64,000 nucleotides of DNA from Wocania ichthyoenteri Th78 (lineage in GTDB: Bacteria; Bacteroidota; Bacteroidia; Flavobacteriales; Flavobacteriaceae), in contig NZ_KN525716.1 of NCBI RefSeq assembly GCF_000789235.1, forward strand, positions 434,001 through 498,000, read 5' to 3'. A program made the position numbers and the translations under genes. A model generated the notes under the pieces. It was not told the DNA's origin. It did no database searches and saw nothing but the letters and a program-made list of their open reading frames with translations. Positions 18,217 to 26,775 of this stretch are shown here, one piece after another (within the stretch, counting starts at the first letter, position 1; each line of letters begins with the position of its first letter).

Positions 18217-19533
18217 CTAATTTTTTTTCCAACTTTTAATTTTATGTCCCCACAAAGCAAAGAATAATATAATTGCATAACATGGAATTAAAATCCAATA
18301 ACTGCCAGTTGCAGCAGTTGCTGCTGCATCAGCTTCAGCAATACCACTAGTTATTAATTCGTGTTTGTTAGCATCTACTAATCTTCCATATAATGGTGGT
18401 ATAATAGCCCCACCTGCAATTGCCATTATTAATAATGCTGATGCTGTTTTAGTAAACTTACCTAAGCCATCTAATGTTAAAGGCCATATTGCTGGCCACA
18501 CTAGTGCATTTGCTATACCTAATGCAGCAACAAATAGCACAGAGGTAAATCCTGAGGTGTACAATATGCAAATACTAAAAATAATTCCTAAAACGGCACT
18601 GATTTTTAATGCAGTACCCTGTTTTAAGTATTTTGGTATTAAAAAGGCTCCTAAAGCATAAGTCGCTACCATTGCTAACAGTGTAAATGTTGTGAAGAAT
18701 TTTGCGTCTGCAGCAGAAAACCCTAAGGATATTCCGTAAGCTATAATTGTATCTCCGGCTATAACCTCTGCTCCAACATAAACAAATAACGTAAAAACAC
18801 CTAACCATAAATGGGGAAATTGAAAAATGCTTGTTTTAGTCGTTTCTCCATTATTTATTTCTTCAGTTTCTTCAGCTTCAACATGAGGTAAAGGTGCTTT
18901 TCTAATTAAAATTCCAAAAACAAATAATACAATAGCCATTACTATATAGGGTGTAAATACACTATCTGCCATAGAATCTAATAATTGCCCCTTTTCTGCA
19001 TCTGAAACCGATCCTATTTTTGCTTTAACGTCATCAATTCCAGACAGTAATAAGGCTCCAAAAATCAAAGACCCTATTGCACCTGCTGTTTTATTAGCTA
19101 TACCCATTATAGACATACGTTTAGCGCCACTCTCTATTGGGCCTAAAATTGTTATATATGGATTTGCAGCAGTTTGGCATATAGTCATTCCAGCTCCTTG
19201 TATAAAAATAGCTGTTAAAAACACCCAATAAGTTCTTGCTTCAGCTGCAGGGATAAACACCAAAGCTCCTATAGCCATAACCATTAAACCTAAAGACATT
19301 CCCTTTTTATATCCTATTTTATTAATTATATATGATGCTGGTAACGCCATAACAACAAAAGAGATGTATGAAGCAGATGCAACTAAATAAGATTGAGCCT
19401 CTGTTAATTCATTTAAGGTTTTCATAAAAGGAATTAAAGCACCGTTTATCCAAGTTACAAATCCGAATATGGCAAACATACCAGCTATAACAGCAATTGC
19501 TATTTTATTAGTACTATTGGTTGATTGTGTCAT
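18217..19533 (-). CDS. MFS sugar permease, FucP/NagP-like
   Basis: This 438-residue protein has about 12 hydrophobic segments and the FucP-like motifs GFVTWINGALIPFMKTLNELT, shortened here as GFVTWINGALIPF, and GAGMTICQTAANPYITILGP. It is an inner-membrane proton-coupled monosaccharide importer. The neighbours are nagB, a NahK-like kinase and a sugar nucleotidyltransferase, so an N-acetylhexosamine is the likely cargo, as for Bacteroidetes NagP. It differs clearly from the second FucP-type permease at 28771-30099, which lies among fucose genes. Confidence 0.9.
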   Translation of the reverse strand: MTQSTNSTNKIAIAVIAGMFAIFGFVTWINGALIPFMKTLNELTEAQSYLVASASYISFVVMALPASYIINKIGYKKGMSLGLMVMAIGALVFIPAAEARTYWVFLTAIFIQGAGMTICQTAANPYITILGPIESGAKRMSIMGIANKTAGAIGSLIFGALLLSGIDDVKAKIGSVSDAEKGQLLDSMADSVFTPYIVMAIVLFVFGILIRKAPLPHVEAEETEEINNGETTKTSIFQFPHLWLGVFTLFVYVGAEVIAGDTIIAYGISLGFSAADAKFFTTFTLLAMVATYALGAFLIPKYLKQGTALKISAVLGIIFSICILYTSGFTSVLFVAALGIANALVWPAIWPLTLDGLGKFTKTASALLIMAIAGGAIIPPLYGRLVDANKHELITSGIAEADAAATAATGSYWILIPCYAIILFFALWGHKIKSWKKN

Positions 19534-19596
19534 AATTATTAGTTTTTGTTAGTGTTTATTTTTTTAAAATTAATTATTAATCTTAAGCTTTTCATT

Positions 19597-20667
19597 TTAA
19601 TGTGCTACTTCCATTTGAGCAACCATACTATCTATAAGTTTAAATTGGTTTTTTGCTCTATCCAAATTATGTTCTGGATACTTTATTTTATAATACACAT
19701 CACCATTTAAAAAATCGGTTAAAAAACGTATTGCCATAATAAAAATCATTGTTTTTGCAGCTAAAGGCAATGTTTCAATCTCTAACGGAGACAATGCCGA
19801 TTCTACTTTTTCTAAAAAACCCTTCTTATAAGCTTTGTAATACTCTACATTAAAGTTAACCAAATCTAAATTAGTTTCATCTTCGGCTGCCGAATTGCAA
19901 ATGGTTCTTATAGCATCACCAAAATCGTAATGTACCACTCCCGGCATAACGGTATCGGTATCAATCATACATAACCCTTTATTGTTTTTATCAAATAAGG
20001 CGTTAGATATTTTGGTATCATTATGAGTAACTCTTAATTTTATTTTTCCAGATTCTTTTAAATTTTGGATAATGTGCATTTCTTCTTTGAGCGTATTAAC
20101 CCTATCTATATATTCTTTTGCTTCTTCTAACCGCTCTTTAGATGCCACTTTTAAAGCCTCTTCAAATTGCCAAAAACGAAATGACATATCATGAAATTTT
20201 GGAATTACTTCAGTTAAAACCGAAGCATCAAAATCGCTAGTTAAATTTAAAAAATCTCCTGCTAATTTACCGCCTTCGTAAGCTACTTCTTTATTTGTTA
20301 CAATGTCGTAAGTCACACTATCATTAATATAAACCATAACATTCCAATAACTACCATCTTCATCTTTATAATAATAATCCCCTTTTTTAGTCTCAACAAA
20401 CATTAATACACTTTGGTTAAGTTTGTCTTGTGCCAAATGCGATAGTTTTTTATGAATGTGCTTGCTTACACCTACTTTATTTGAAATTAAACCTGGTACA
20501 TCTTTAAAAACTAGATGATTAATGCGTTGAAGAATATAATATGGTTCTTCTTCTGTTTCTATTAAATACGTATCGTTTATATGTCCTGAAATCAATTCTT
20601 TATGCGACTTATATACTGAAGCATGCTTAAATTGATTAAACTTATATTTTAATTGCTCTTGTGTCAT
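19597..20667 (-). CDS. NahK-like aminoglycoside-phosphotransferase-fold sugar kinase
   Basis: About 356 residues. The APH/choline-kinase fold shows the catalytic and metal motifs RVTHNDTKISNALFD and CMIDTDTVMPGVVHYDFGDA. The family includes N-acetylhexosamine 1-kinases, which phosphorylate GlcNAc or GalNAc at the anomeric carbon. I choose the ATG at 20667 (MTQEQLKYKF) because it overlaps the stop of the upstream nucleotidyltransferase as TAATG, indicating translational coupling; an upstream in-frame ATG at 20676 adds three residues. The kinase plus nucleotidyltransferase pair would make a UDP-sugar from a free HexNAc; this is inference. Confidence 0.88.
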   Translation of the reverse strand: MTQEQLKYKFNQFKHASVYKSHKELISGHINDTYLIETEEEPYYILQRINHLVFKDVPGLISNKVGVSKHIHKKLSHLAQDKLNQSVLMFVETKKGDYYYKDEDGSYWNVMVYINDSVTYDIVTNKEVAYEGGKLAGDFLNLTSDFDASVLTEVIPKFHDMSFRFWQFEEALKVASKERLEEAKEYIDRVNTLKEEMHIIQNLKESGKIKLRVTHNDTKISNALFDKNNKGLCMIDTDTVMPGVVHYDFGDAIRTICNSAAEDETNLDLVNFNVEYYKAYKKGFLEKVESALSPLEIETLPLAAKTMIFIMAIRFLTDFLNGDVYYKIKYPEHNLDRAKNQFKLIDSMVAQMEVAH

Positions 20668-21572
20668 TACTCCCAAAGTTTTGTTGGATAAACACCTTGT
20701 ATTTTTAGCTCCTTAATGGCTTTCTCAACAATTTCCTTATCTTCTTTATAAGTTACTCCAAACCATTTAGCATCAGATTTTAATACTTCTACTGTTGCTT
20801 TTCCTGATTTTAATATTTCGTTTACAACAGAAGGAATATAAAATTCTGCTTTTAAATTTGTTTTGTTAGCTTCTAAAAACTCTTCAAACAAACGATTTCC
20901 GAAGTTAAAACATTTAGGTGTAAATCCCCAAAAATTCATTGAAACAATCGTGTTTTCATCAATAGGAATAAAGTTCCCATCATCGTCTTTCCGGGTTAAT
21001 TTACCATCAATTTTTTCAATATGGGTACGCTCGGTTACATCAGCTAAAAACCCATTTTCATCAACTTTACACTCCCCTCTTGATACATAACCATGTTCTG
21101 AAACCGTATTCTTTAATAAGTATGCCATGGTATTAAAATCATAAGATGTTTTATCTTTTGTCATTAAAGATTTTGCCATAACCTCGAAGGCTTCTTTTCC
21201 ATAAAAGTCATCCCCGTTTATAATGGCGAAGTTTTCTTTAACAACATCTTTTGCCATTAAAAGCGCATGACCAGTCCCCCATGGCTTTACACGTTCTGGG
21301 TTTATATACTTTTTTGGAACATTTTCAAGCTCTTGATAAACATAAGCTACTTCTGCTTTTCCTTGCAATTTATATTCAATATTTTTTTTGAATTCCTTTT
21401 CAAAACTCTTTCGAATTATAAAAACAAATTTTCCAAACCCAGCTTGAAGTGCATCATAAATTGAGAAATCAATAATGGTATCTCCTTCTGGAGTAAACGT
21501 ATCCATTTGTTTTAAACCTCCATAGCGGCTTCCCATGCCAGCTGCTAAAATTACAAGTGTGGGTTTCTCCAT
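20667..21572 (-). CDS. Sugar nucleotidyltransferase (UTP-sugar-1-phosphate uridylyltransferase-like)
   Basis: This 301-residue enzyme begins with the nucleotidyltransferase signature LVILAAGMGSRYGGLKQMD and has the metal-site motif NGDDFYGKEAF. It would join a sugar-1-phosphate with an NTP to give an NDP-sugar and PPi. It is the first gene of the minus-strand amino-sugar operon, opposite the LacI gene, and its stop overlaps the kinase start. The natural substrate is probably the product of that kinase, a HexNAc-1-phosphate. Confidence 0.9.
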   Translation of the reverse strand: MEKPTLVILAAGMGSRYGGLKQMDTFTPEGDTIIDFSIYDALQAGFGKFVFIIRKSFEKEFKKNIEYKLQGKAEVAYVYQELENVPKKYINPERVKPWGTGHALLMAKDVVKENFAIINGDDFYGKEAFEVMAKSLMTKDKTSYDFNTMAYLLKNTVSEHGYVSRGECKVDENGFLADVTERTHIEKIDGKLTRKDDDGNFIPIDENTIVSMNFWGFTPKCFNFGNRLFEEFLEANKTNLKAEFYIPSVVNEILKSGKATVEVLKSDAKWFGVTYKEDKEIVEKAIKELKIQGVYPTKLWE

Positions 21573-21687
21573 TTTATTTTTTTATAATTATTTAAGACTC
21601 GCTTTCTAATAGAATCAACACAAATCAATCTTTTTACATTCTGTATTTCACTTATTTATTTGTTACAATATACTAACAAAAAACGAA

Positions 21688-21695
21688 CAAACTTA
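21688..21695 (-). promoter_or_regulatory. Possible -7 box for the amino-sugar operon
   Basis: The minus strand reads TAAGTTTG (plus strand caaactta), 115 bp upstream of the nucleotidyltransferase start. The LacI palindrome lies about 38 bp further upstream. No -33 element at the standard distance is evident. Confidence 0.35.
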
Positions 21696-21732
21696 CAGAT
21701 TAATTTGTCAATAAAAAAGGAATTACACAAAA

Positions 21733-21750
21733 AATGTGTTCGAACACATT
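21733..21750. promoter_or_regulatory. Perfect 18-bp palindrome, candidate LacI-family operator
   Basis: The sequence aatgtgttcgaacacatt equals its own reverse complement and has the central CG typical of LacI-family operators. It lies between the divergent lacI-type gene and the amino-sugar operon. It is 24 bp before the likely -7 box of the regulator gene, so it could control both transcripts. Confidence 0.75.
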
Positions 21751-21773
21751 GATGTTTTAATTTATATTTTATA

Positions 21774-21781
21774 TATATTTG
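21774..21781 (+). promoter_or_regulatory. -7 box for the LacI-type regulator gene
   Basis: TATATTTG matches TAnnTTTG. It ends only 6 bp before the ATG at 21788. Transcription would start about at the initiation codon, giving a leaderless or nearly leaderless mRNA. Confidence 0.5.
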
Positions 21782-21787
21782 TGTTAC

Positions 21788-22831
21788 ATGAAAAAGTACA
21801 CCATAAAAGATATTGCAGAATTAGCTGGAGTATCTAAAGGAACGGTAGATAGAGTTATTCATAAACGGGGTAAAGTTTCTCAAGCAGCTTTGGAGAAGGT
21901 AACTAAGTTGTTAGAAGAAATTGATTATCAACCAAATCTTATTGCTAGAAGCTTAAAAAATACCAAGAATTACCATATTTGTGTTATTCAGCCTAATCCA
22001 GAAATAGATCCTTACTGGCAACCTTGTATAGATGGTGTTAACGATGCTATTAATGAATATAAGTCTTTTGGAATTACAATTGATTCTTATTTTTTTAATC
22101 ATGCAGATACTGATTCTTTTTTAGAGGTCAACGAAGATGTCCTGAAGCAATTACCAGATGCTGTTTTAATAACGCCTGTATTTCATAAAGAATCTATTGA
22201 GGTTATAAAAAAATACAATGCTAACGATGTTATTGTTAGTACGATTAACGACCCCTTAGAACTAAATGGCATTACTAACTACGTAGGGCAAGATTTAATA
22301 CAAAGCGGACGTATTGCTGCTAGACTTATGGAAATGATTGTGCCAAAAAATAGAGATATTTTAATTATTCACCTTGATGAAGTTTTTAATAATTCTATTC
22401 ATATGCAACTAAAAGAAAAGGGGTTTAAAAATTACTTAGAACATGTACCTAATAGTAACTACAAATTAAAAACTTATAGTTTACAGCAAGCAGATTTAGA
22501 TGAAAAACTATATGATTTATTAAATAACCCTAACGCTATTTCGGGTATTTTTGTAACCACATCTAAAGTATACAGTGTTGCAAAAACTGTTAAAAATTTT
22601 CCTGACTTAAATATTAAAATTATTGGATACGATTTGTTAGATGAGAATATAAAGTATTTAAAAAAAGGTGCTATTGATTTTTTAATTAATCAAAATCCAA
22701 AACACCAAGCCTATCTTTGTATAACTCAACTTGCAGAGTATTTTCTTTTCGATAAAAAAATTCCGAAACAAAAATTATTACCAATAGATATTGTTAATTC
22801 TGAAAACTTTGATGGCTATACAAACAATTAA
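21788..22831 (+). CDS. LacI-family transcriptional regulator
   Basis: The N-terminal HTH is of LacI type (YTIKDIAELAGVSKGTVDRV), followed by the hinge helix region PNLIARSLK and a periplasmic-binding-protein-like effector domain. I place the start at the ATG 21788 (MKKYTIKD, 347 residues); a TTG nine bases earlier lies inside the -7 box and is rejected. The gene is divergent from the amino-sugar operon, and the palindrome between them is its probable operator. The effector is probably a sugar or sugar phosphate from that operon. Confidence 0.93.
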   Translation: MKKYTIKDIAELAGVSKGTVDRVIHKRGKVSQAALEKVTKLLEEIDYQPNLIARSLKNTKNYHICVIQPNPEIDPYWQPCIDGVNDAINEYKSFGITIDSYFFNHADTDSFLEVNEDVLKQLPDAVLITPVFHKESIEVIKKYNANDVIVSTINDPLELNGITNYVGQDLIQSGRIAARLMEMIVPKNRDILIIHLDEVFNNSIHMQLKEKGFKNYLEHVPNSNYKLKTYSLQQADLDEKLYDLLNNPNAISGIFVTTSKVYSVAKTVKNFPDLNIKIIGYDLLDENIKYLKKGAIDFLINQNPKHQAYLCITQLAEYFLFDKKIPKQKLLPIDIVNSENFDGYTNN

Positions 22832-22832
22832 A

Positions 22833-23468
22833 TTATACCAGTTTTAAAACCCCAAAAGATGAAGGGGTGTGAAAATTTGGCTGTTTGGTTTGAGGATCTA
22901 CCCAAGTTATCCAAGTAGGCTCATAACTGCCATTTGTTTGTTTATTATATTTAGCACGATAAATTCCAGTTTCAATTTTTCCTTCTTTTAGTAAATTAAA
23001 TCCCTTTAATGATGCTAAACTTATTGAACCTTCAACAGTAAAACTATTATCTTCTTTAAAAGATTTTACGCTAATATCTTGTGGTGGCCAATTCCAATTA
23101 AAATCAAAATTCTTATTGGGTTTCGCTATAAAATCCATAATTCTAGGCTTCGAGTCAATCTCTAAACAATAATATGGATTTAAGTTTTTGTCTGATCTAA
23201 AAAAAAGCTCAACACGATCAGAATTATTAATACTTGCTTTCGTATTATCAGTGGTATCAATAAATACTGAACTATCAAAAACCTTAAAGCAAAAGAATAA
23301 ATATTCAGTATTATAAAGTGCTTTAAATTCAATTTCATCAATTTCTTTTTTGTCCCAAGGCGAGGCGAAATTATTTAAAACGCTGGCACGCTCCCATGCT
23401 TTGTCATCTCCTTTACCTGTAATAATTATTGTACTATTATTAATTGAGTTAACCTTATATGTTTTCAA
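22833..23468 (-). CDS. CBM9-like carbohydrate-binding protein
   Basis: This 211-residue protein resembles the DOMON-like family-9 carbohydrate-binding fold, with GKGDDKAWERAS, LYNTEYLFFCFKVFDSSVF, SDRVELFFRSD and YYCLEIDSKPRIMDFIA in the expected order. It has no signal peptide, so it should be cytoplasmic unless exported by another route. It is convergent with the LacI gene, with one base between the stops. The role of a stand-alone, unexported CBM9-like protein is unclear; it may be an enzyme-associated or sensing protein. Confidence 0.75.
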   Translation of the reverse strand: MKTYKVNSINNSTIIITGKGDDKAWERASVLNNFASPWDKKEIDEIEFKALYNTEYLFFCFKVFDSSVFIDTTDNTKASINNSDRVELFFRSDKNLNPYYCLEIDSKPRIMDFIAKPNKNFDFNWNWPPQDISVKSFKEDNSFTVEGSISLASLKGFNLLKEGKIETGIYRAKYNKQTNGSYEPTWITWVDPQTKQPNFHTPSSFGVLKLV

Positions 23469-23516
23469 TAGTATTTAATTTTAGATTAATAAATGTAGGG
23501 ATTGTGATGCTTTTGG

Positions 23517-24377
23517 CTAAGAAAAAATGATGGTTTTATTATTATAAACCATAACTTTTCTTTTGGCATGAAGCTTAACTGCTCTTGATAACACAATTTT
23601 TTCTAAATCACGGCCTTTTGCAATTAAATCTGACACACTATGATCGTGTGAAACATGTGCAACATCTTGTTCTATTATTGGTCCCGCATCTAATTCCTCA
23701 GTAACATAATGACTGGTAGCTCCAATAATCTTAACCCCTCGCTTATATGCCGAATGATAAGGCTTTGCACCAACAAAAGCAGGAAGGAACGAGTGATGAA
23801 TATTAATAATTTTGCTTGGGTATTTATCTATTAATTTATCTGAAACTATTTGCATATATCTTGCCAACACAATAAAATCAATATTATACTTATCGAGTAA
23901 TTGTAATTGTTTTTCTTCGGCTTCAGATTTGTTATCTTTATTAACATGAATATGATAAAACGGAATTTTAAAATTATCTGCAATAGGTTTTAAATCAGTG
24001 TGGTTACTAACAATAAAAGGGATTTCTAAACCAAGTTCTCCAGAATTATAGCGTCCTAATAAATCGTAAAGACAGTGATCATATTTAGATACAAATACAG
24101 CCATTTTTAATTTTGCATCTGAAGCGTATATTCTCCATTTCATATTAAATTTATCTGCTAATGCAGCTTTAAATAGAGTTTTGAAATTTTCAATTGAAAA
24201 ACTGGTGCTTTCAAATTCGCCTTCTAAACGCATAAAAAAAGTATCCTGAACCCTATCTACATGCTGATCTATATAAACAATATTACCTCCATTATTTGCA
24301 ACAAAAGAAGTAACGGTTGCAATAATATTTGGTTGATCTTTACAGTTAATTAAAATAATAACTTTGGCCGCATCCAT
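23517..24377 (-). CDS. purU: Formyltetrahydrofolate deformylase
   Basis: This 286-residue protein has an N-terminal ACT-type domain (about 1-85) and a formyltransferase-fold C-terminus. The latter contains the motif INIHHSFLPAFVGAKPYHSA and the catalytic segment GATSHYVTEELDAGPIIEQD. It hydrolyses 10-formyl-THF to formate and THF, supplying formate for purine synthesis and balancing one-carbon pools. Length is normal. A stem-loop lies just upstream of its start. It appears to be a housekeeping gene placed between glycan genes. Confidence 0.95.
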   Translation of the reverse strand: MDAAKVIILINCKDQPNIIATVTSFVANNGGNIVYIDQHVDRVQDTFFMRLEGEFESTSFSIENFKTLFKAALADKFNMKWRIYASDAKLKMAVFVSKYDHCLYDLLGRYNSGELGLEIPFIVSNHTDLKPIADNFKIPFYHIHVNKDNKSEAEEKQLQLLDKYNIDFIVLARYMQIVSDKLIDKYPSKIINIHHSFLPAFVGAKPYHSAYKRGVKIIGATSHYVTEELDAGPIIEQDVAHVSHDHSVSDLIAKGRDLEKIVLSRAVKLHAKRKVMVYNNKTIIFS

Positions 24378-24393
24378 AAATTTTAAGCTTAGA

Positions 24394-24439
24394 TTTTAGA
24401 GGTATAAATAGTTGAACTTATTATAAGTTGCCTCTAAAA
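24394..24439 (-). promoter_or_regulatory. Inverted repeat / stem-loop in the purU leader
   Basis: A 9-bp outer repeat (ttttagagg/cctctaaaa) encloses an inner aactt/aagtt hairpin with an attat loop. It lies 16 bases before the purU ATG. It could be a leader hairpin affecting translation or a protein-binding site. I do not recognise a known riboswitch. Confidence 0.4.
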
Positions 24440-24590
24440 AATGAATACAATAATAATAAATAGAATAGATTTAATTACTAAAAAATGAAGAGTAAAAATA
24501 CATTTTGTTGAAATATCATTAAGTACGAGAATCCTTAAAGATAAAATTTGATAAAAAGGCTCATTTTAAGAAAACAAAAATATGTGAAGC

Positions 24591-25463
24591 TTAACTTCCG
24601 CTTAAATGTGTTTTGATATACTCGGTTGGAGAATAGTTTGTTGTTTTTTTAAATTGCCTATTGAAGTTTGAAATATTATTAAAACCAGATTCAAAGCATA
24701 TTTCAGAAATATTATACTTTTCTTCCATCAATAATTTACAGGCATAACCAATACGAACTTCGTTTAAATATTCGCTAAATGTCTTTCGGTTTACACGTTT
24801 AAAAACTCTACTAAATGCTGTGGGATTCATACAGGCAATGTTAGCAACATCTTCTAAAGTTATGCGGTCTTTAAAATTTTTAATTATGTACTCATAAACT
24901 TCAGCTAAATTAGTTCTTCCTGTCTTTTTAAATGAATTTACAAACCCTATGCTAGATAATAACTTATATTCTTGATGATTTGCTAATAGATTTAAAACTT
25001 TTAAAAAAGAAATAGTTTTATCAAAACCGTTTAAATCATCCAATTTTTTAATTCTTTTAATAGCTAAAGTTAAGTCTCCAGAAAATCTAATTCCGTATTG
25101 AGCATTTTCAAATAATTTTTTAATAGCATTCATCTCTGGCATAGTAAAGAATGTTTCACCAGCAAAATCTTCTTTAAAATGAATGGCTATGGCTTGTGCT
25201 TCAAGTTTAGAATTTTTTTCAAAATATTCTCTATCATTTAACCACATATGTGGTAAATTTTTACCTATTAAAACTATTTCGTTAACATTAAACTGCTCAA
25301 TATTATCGCCAATAAATCTAGTTCCAGAACTTTTTAAAATAGTAACAAGTTCAAATTCTGGATGATAATGCCATATCTTTAAAAAATTAGGGTAGCTATT
25401 ATTTCTAATAGTAAAAGAGGCATTGCTTAACTTAGTACTTCTATCTAATAAATGTAATTTCAT
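24591..25463 (-). CDS. AraC-family transcriptional regulator
   Basis: This 290-residue protein has an N-terminal cupin-like sensor (PNFLKIWHYHPEFELVTILK, then NEIVLIGKNLPHMW) and a C-terminal two-HTH AraC domain (about 190-285). That domain includes LEDVANIACMNPTAFSRVFKR and ISEICFESGFNNISNFNRQF. It is a soluble one-component regulator. It is a monocistronic gene at the border of the fucose locus, which begins at 25614 on the same strand upstream. It may sense a sugar and control the fucose or glycan genes; this is by position only. Confidence 0.93.
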   Translation of the reverse strand: MKLHLLDRSTKLSNASFTIRNNSYPNFLKIWHYHPEFELVTILKSSGTRFIGDNIEQFNVNEIVLIGKNLPHMWLNDREYFEKNSKLEAQAIAIHFKEDFAGETFFTMPEMNAIKKLFENAQYGIRFSGDLTLAIKRIKKLDDLNGFDKTISFLKVLNLLANHQEYKLLSSIGFVNSFKKTGRTNLAEVYEYIIKNFKDRITLEDVANIACMNPTAFSRVFKRVNRKTFSEYLNEVRIGYACKLLMEEKYNISEICFESGFNNISNFNRQFKKTTNYSPTEYIKTHLSGS

Positions 25464-25613
25464 TAACCCCTGTTTTACTTAAATAGCACATAAAATTTGA
25501 TGTGAAAGTATTAAAACTGTTAGATTAAAGCAAAAAAAGTATCAATAAAAATGTTAGTTGATGATTAATTATAAAAAGACACTTATAATTAATGTAAAAA
25601 TTGAACTGAAAAA

Positions 25614-26753
25614 CTATATTAAATGGTCTTTAAAATCTTCAACCTTTTCACAACATATTTGTTCCATAACTTGCTGTAGCTGAGTTTTTAAAAGTGAAAT
25701 AGTATGATTACCTCCTTTATTTCCTAAAGCAGCTACACCATACATAAACGATCTCCCCATAAAAGTAAATTTAGCTCCAGAAGCCAAACTTCGTGCTATA
25801 TCTGGACCAGATCGAATACCACTATCCATCATCACTTCTATTTGATCTCCATATTTTTTAGCAATTCTTCCTAATGGTTTTATAGTAGATTCTCCAGCAT
25901 CTAATTGCCTACCTCCATGATTAGAAACGATAATACCATCTAAACCTAACTTTATCGCTTTTTCAGCATCTAACTCATTAGCAACACCTTTTAATACTAT
26001 TTTCCCCTTCCACATATCTCTAATAGGCTTTATTTTTTCTTCGTTTAATCTACCAGAAAACGTGATATCCATGAATTTCCCTAACTGCTTTAAGTCAAGA
26101 TTCTTGGGCATATAAGGTTTTAAAGTTTCAAAGTTTGGTTGCCCATGTTTTAAAGTTTGTAAAGCCCAATTTGGTTTTCCTAAAACCTGTAAAATATTTT
26201 TTATAGACATGTTTGGAGGCATAGCTAAACCGTTTCTTATATCTCTGGGTCTAAATCCAAACGTTGGTACATCGCATAAAATGACTAAGGTTTCATATCC
26301 TGAATTTTCACATCTATTTAAAATATCATCTCTAAGTTCATTTTTGGCTGGATGATACAACTGAAACCATGCTTTACCTTCTGTTAATTCAGATATACGT
26401 TCTATACTACTTGTAGTTACAGTGCTTAAAATAAAAGGTATGTTATGCTTAAAAGCAGCTTTAGCTAATATTTCTGGAGCATTTGGCCACATTAATCCCT
26501 GCAAACCTACTGGTGCAATACCAAACGGTGCATCATATTGATGACCAAACAAAGTTGTTTTCATACTTGATGCCGTATGCTTACTAAGATATTGAGGCAT
26601 TAATTCTACTTCTCTAATTTCAGTAGTATTCTTATATAAGTTCACATCCTCATTACATCCCCCGTCTAAGTACTCGAAAGCAAACTTCGGAATTCTTTTT
26701 TTTGCACGATTTCTTAAATCTTCTATAGATGGGTATTTTGTATTATAATTCAA
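25614..26753 (-). CDS. lldD: FMN-dependent alpha-hydroxy-acid dehydrogenase, L-lactate dehydrogenase type
   Basis: This 379-residue protein has the glycolate oxidase/LldD fold. FMN and substrate motifs include APVGLQGLMWPNAPE, WKGKIVLKGVANELDAEKA with its lysine, the catalytic IVSNHGGRQLDAG, and VMMDSGIRSGPDIARSLASG. It oxidises L-lactate to pyruvate with electrons passing to the respiratory chain. The fucose route encoded here ends in pyruvate plus L-lactate, so this enzyme logically completes it. It is 22 bp downstream of the GH20 gene. Confidence 0.92.
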   Translation of the reverse strand: MNYNTKYPSIEDLRNRAKKRIPKFAFEYLDGGCNEDVNLYKNTTEIREVELMPQYLSKHTASSMKTTLFGHQYDAPFGIAPVGLQGLMWPNAPEILAKAAFKHNIPFILSTVTTSSIERISELTEGKAWFQLYHPAKNELRDDILNRCENSGYETLVILCDVPTFGFRPRDIRNGLAMPPNMSIKNILQVLGKPNWALQTLKHGQPNFETLKPYMPKNLDLKQLGKFMDITFSGRLNEEKIKPIRDMWKGKIVLKGVANELDAEKAIKLGLDGIIVSNHGGRQLDAGESTIKPLGRIAKKYGDQIEVMMDSGIRSGPDIARSLASGAKFTFMGRSFMYGVAALGNKGGNHTISLLKTQLQQVMEQICCEKVEDFKDHLI

Positions 26754-26775
26754 AGTAAAAAACTATTAAAATTAT

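Noticed and set aside
21779-21787. TTG start for the LacI-type gene
   Set aside because: The TTG lies inside the likely -7 box, and the family N-terminus begins at the ATG at 21788.
25464-25613. Small gene in the 150-bp gap between the AraC and lldD genes
   Set aside because: The sequence is AT-rich with no supported reading frame; it most likely holds the AraC gene promoter.
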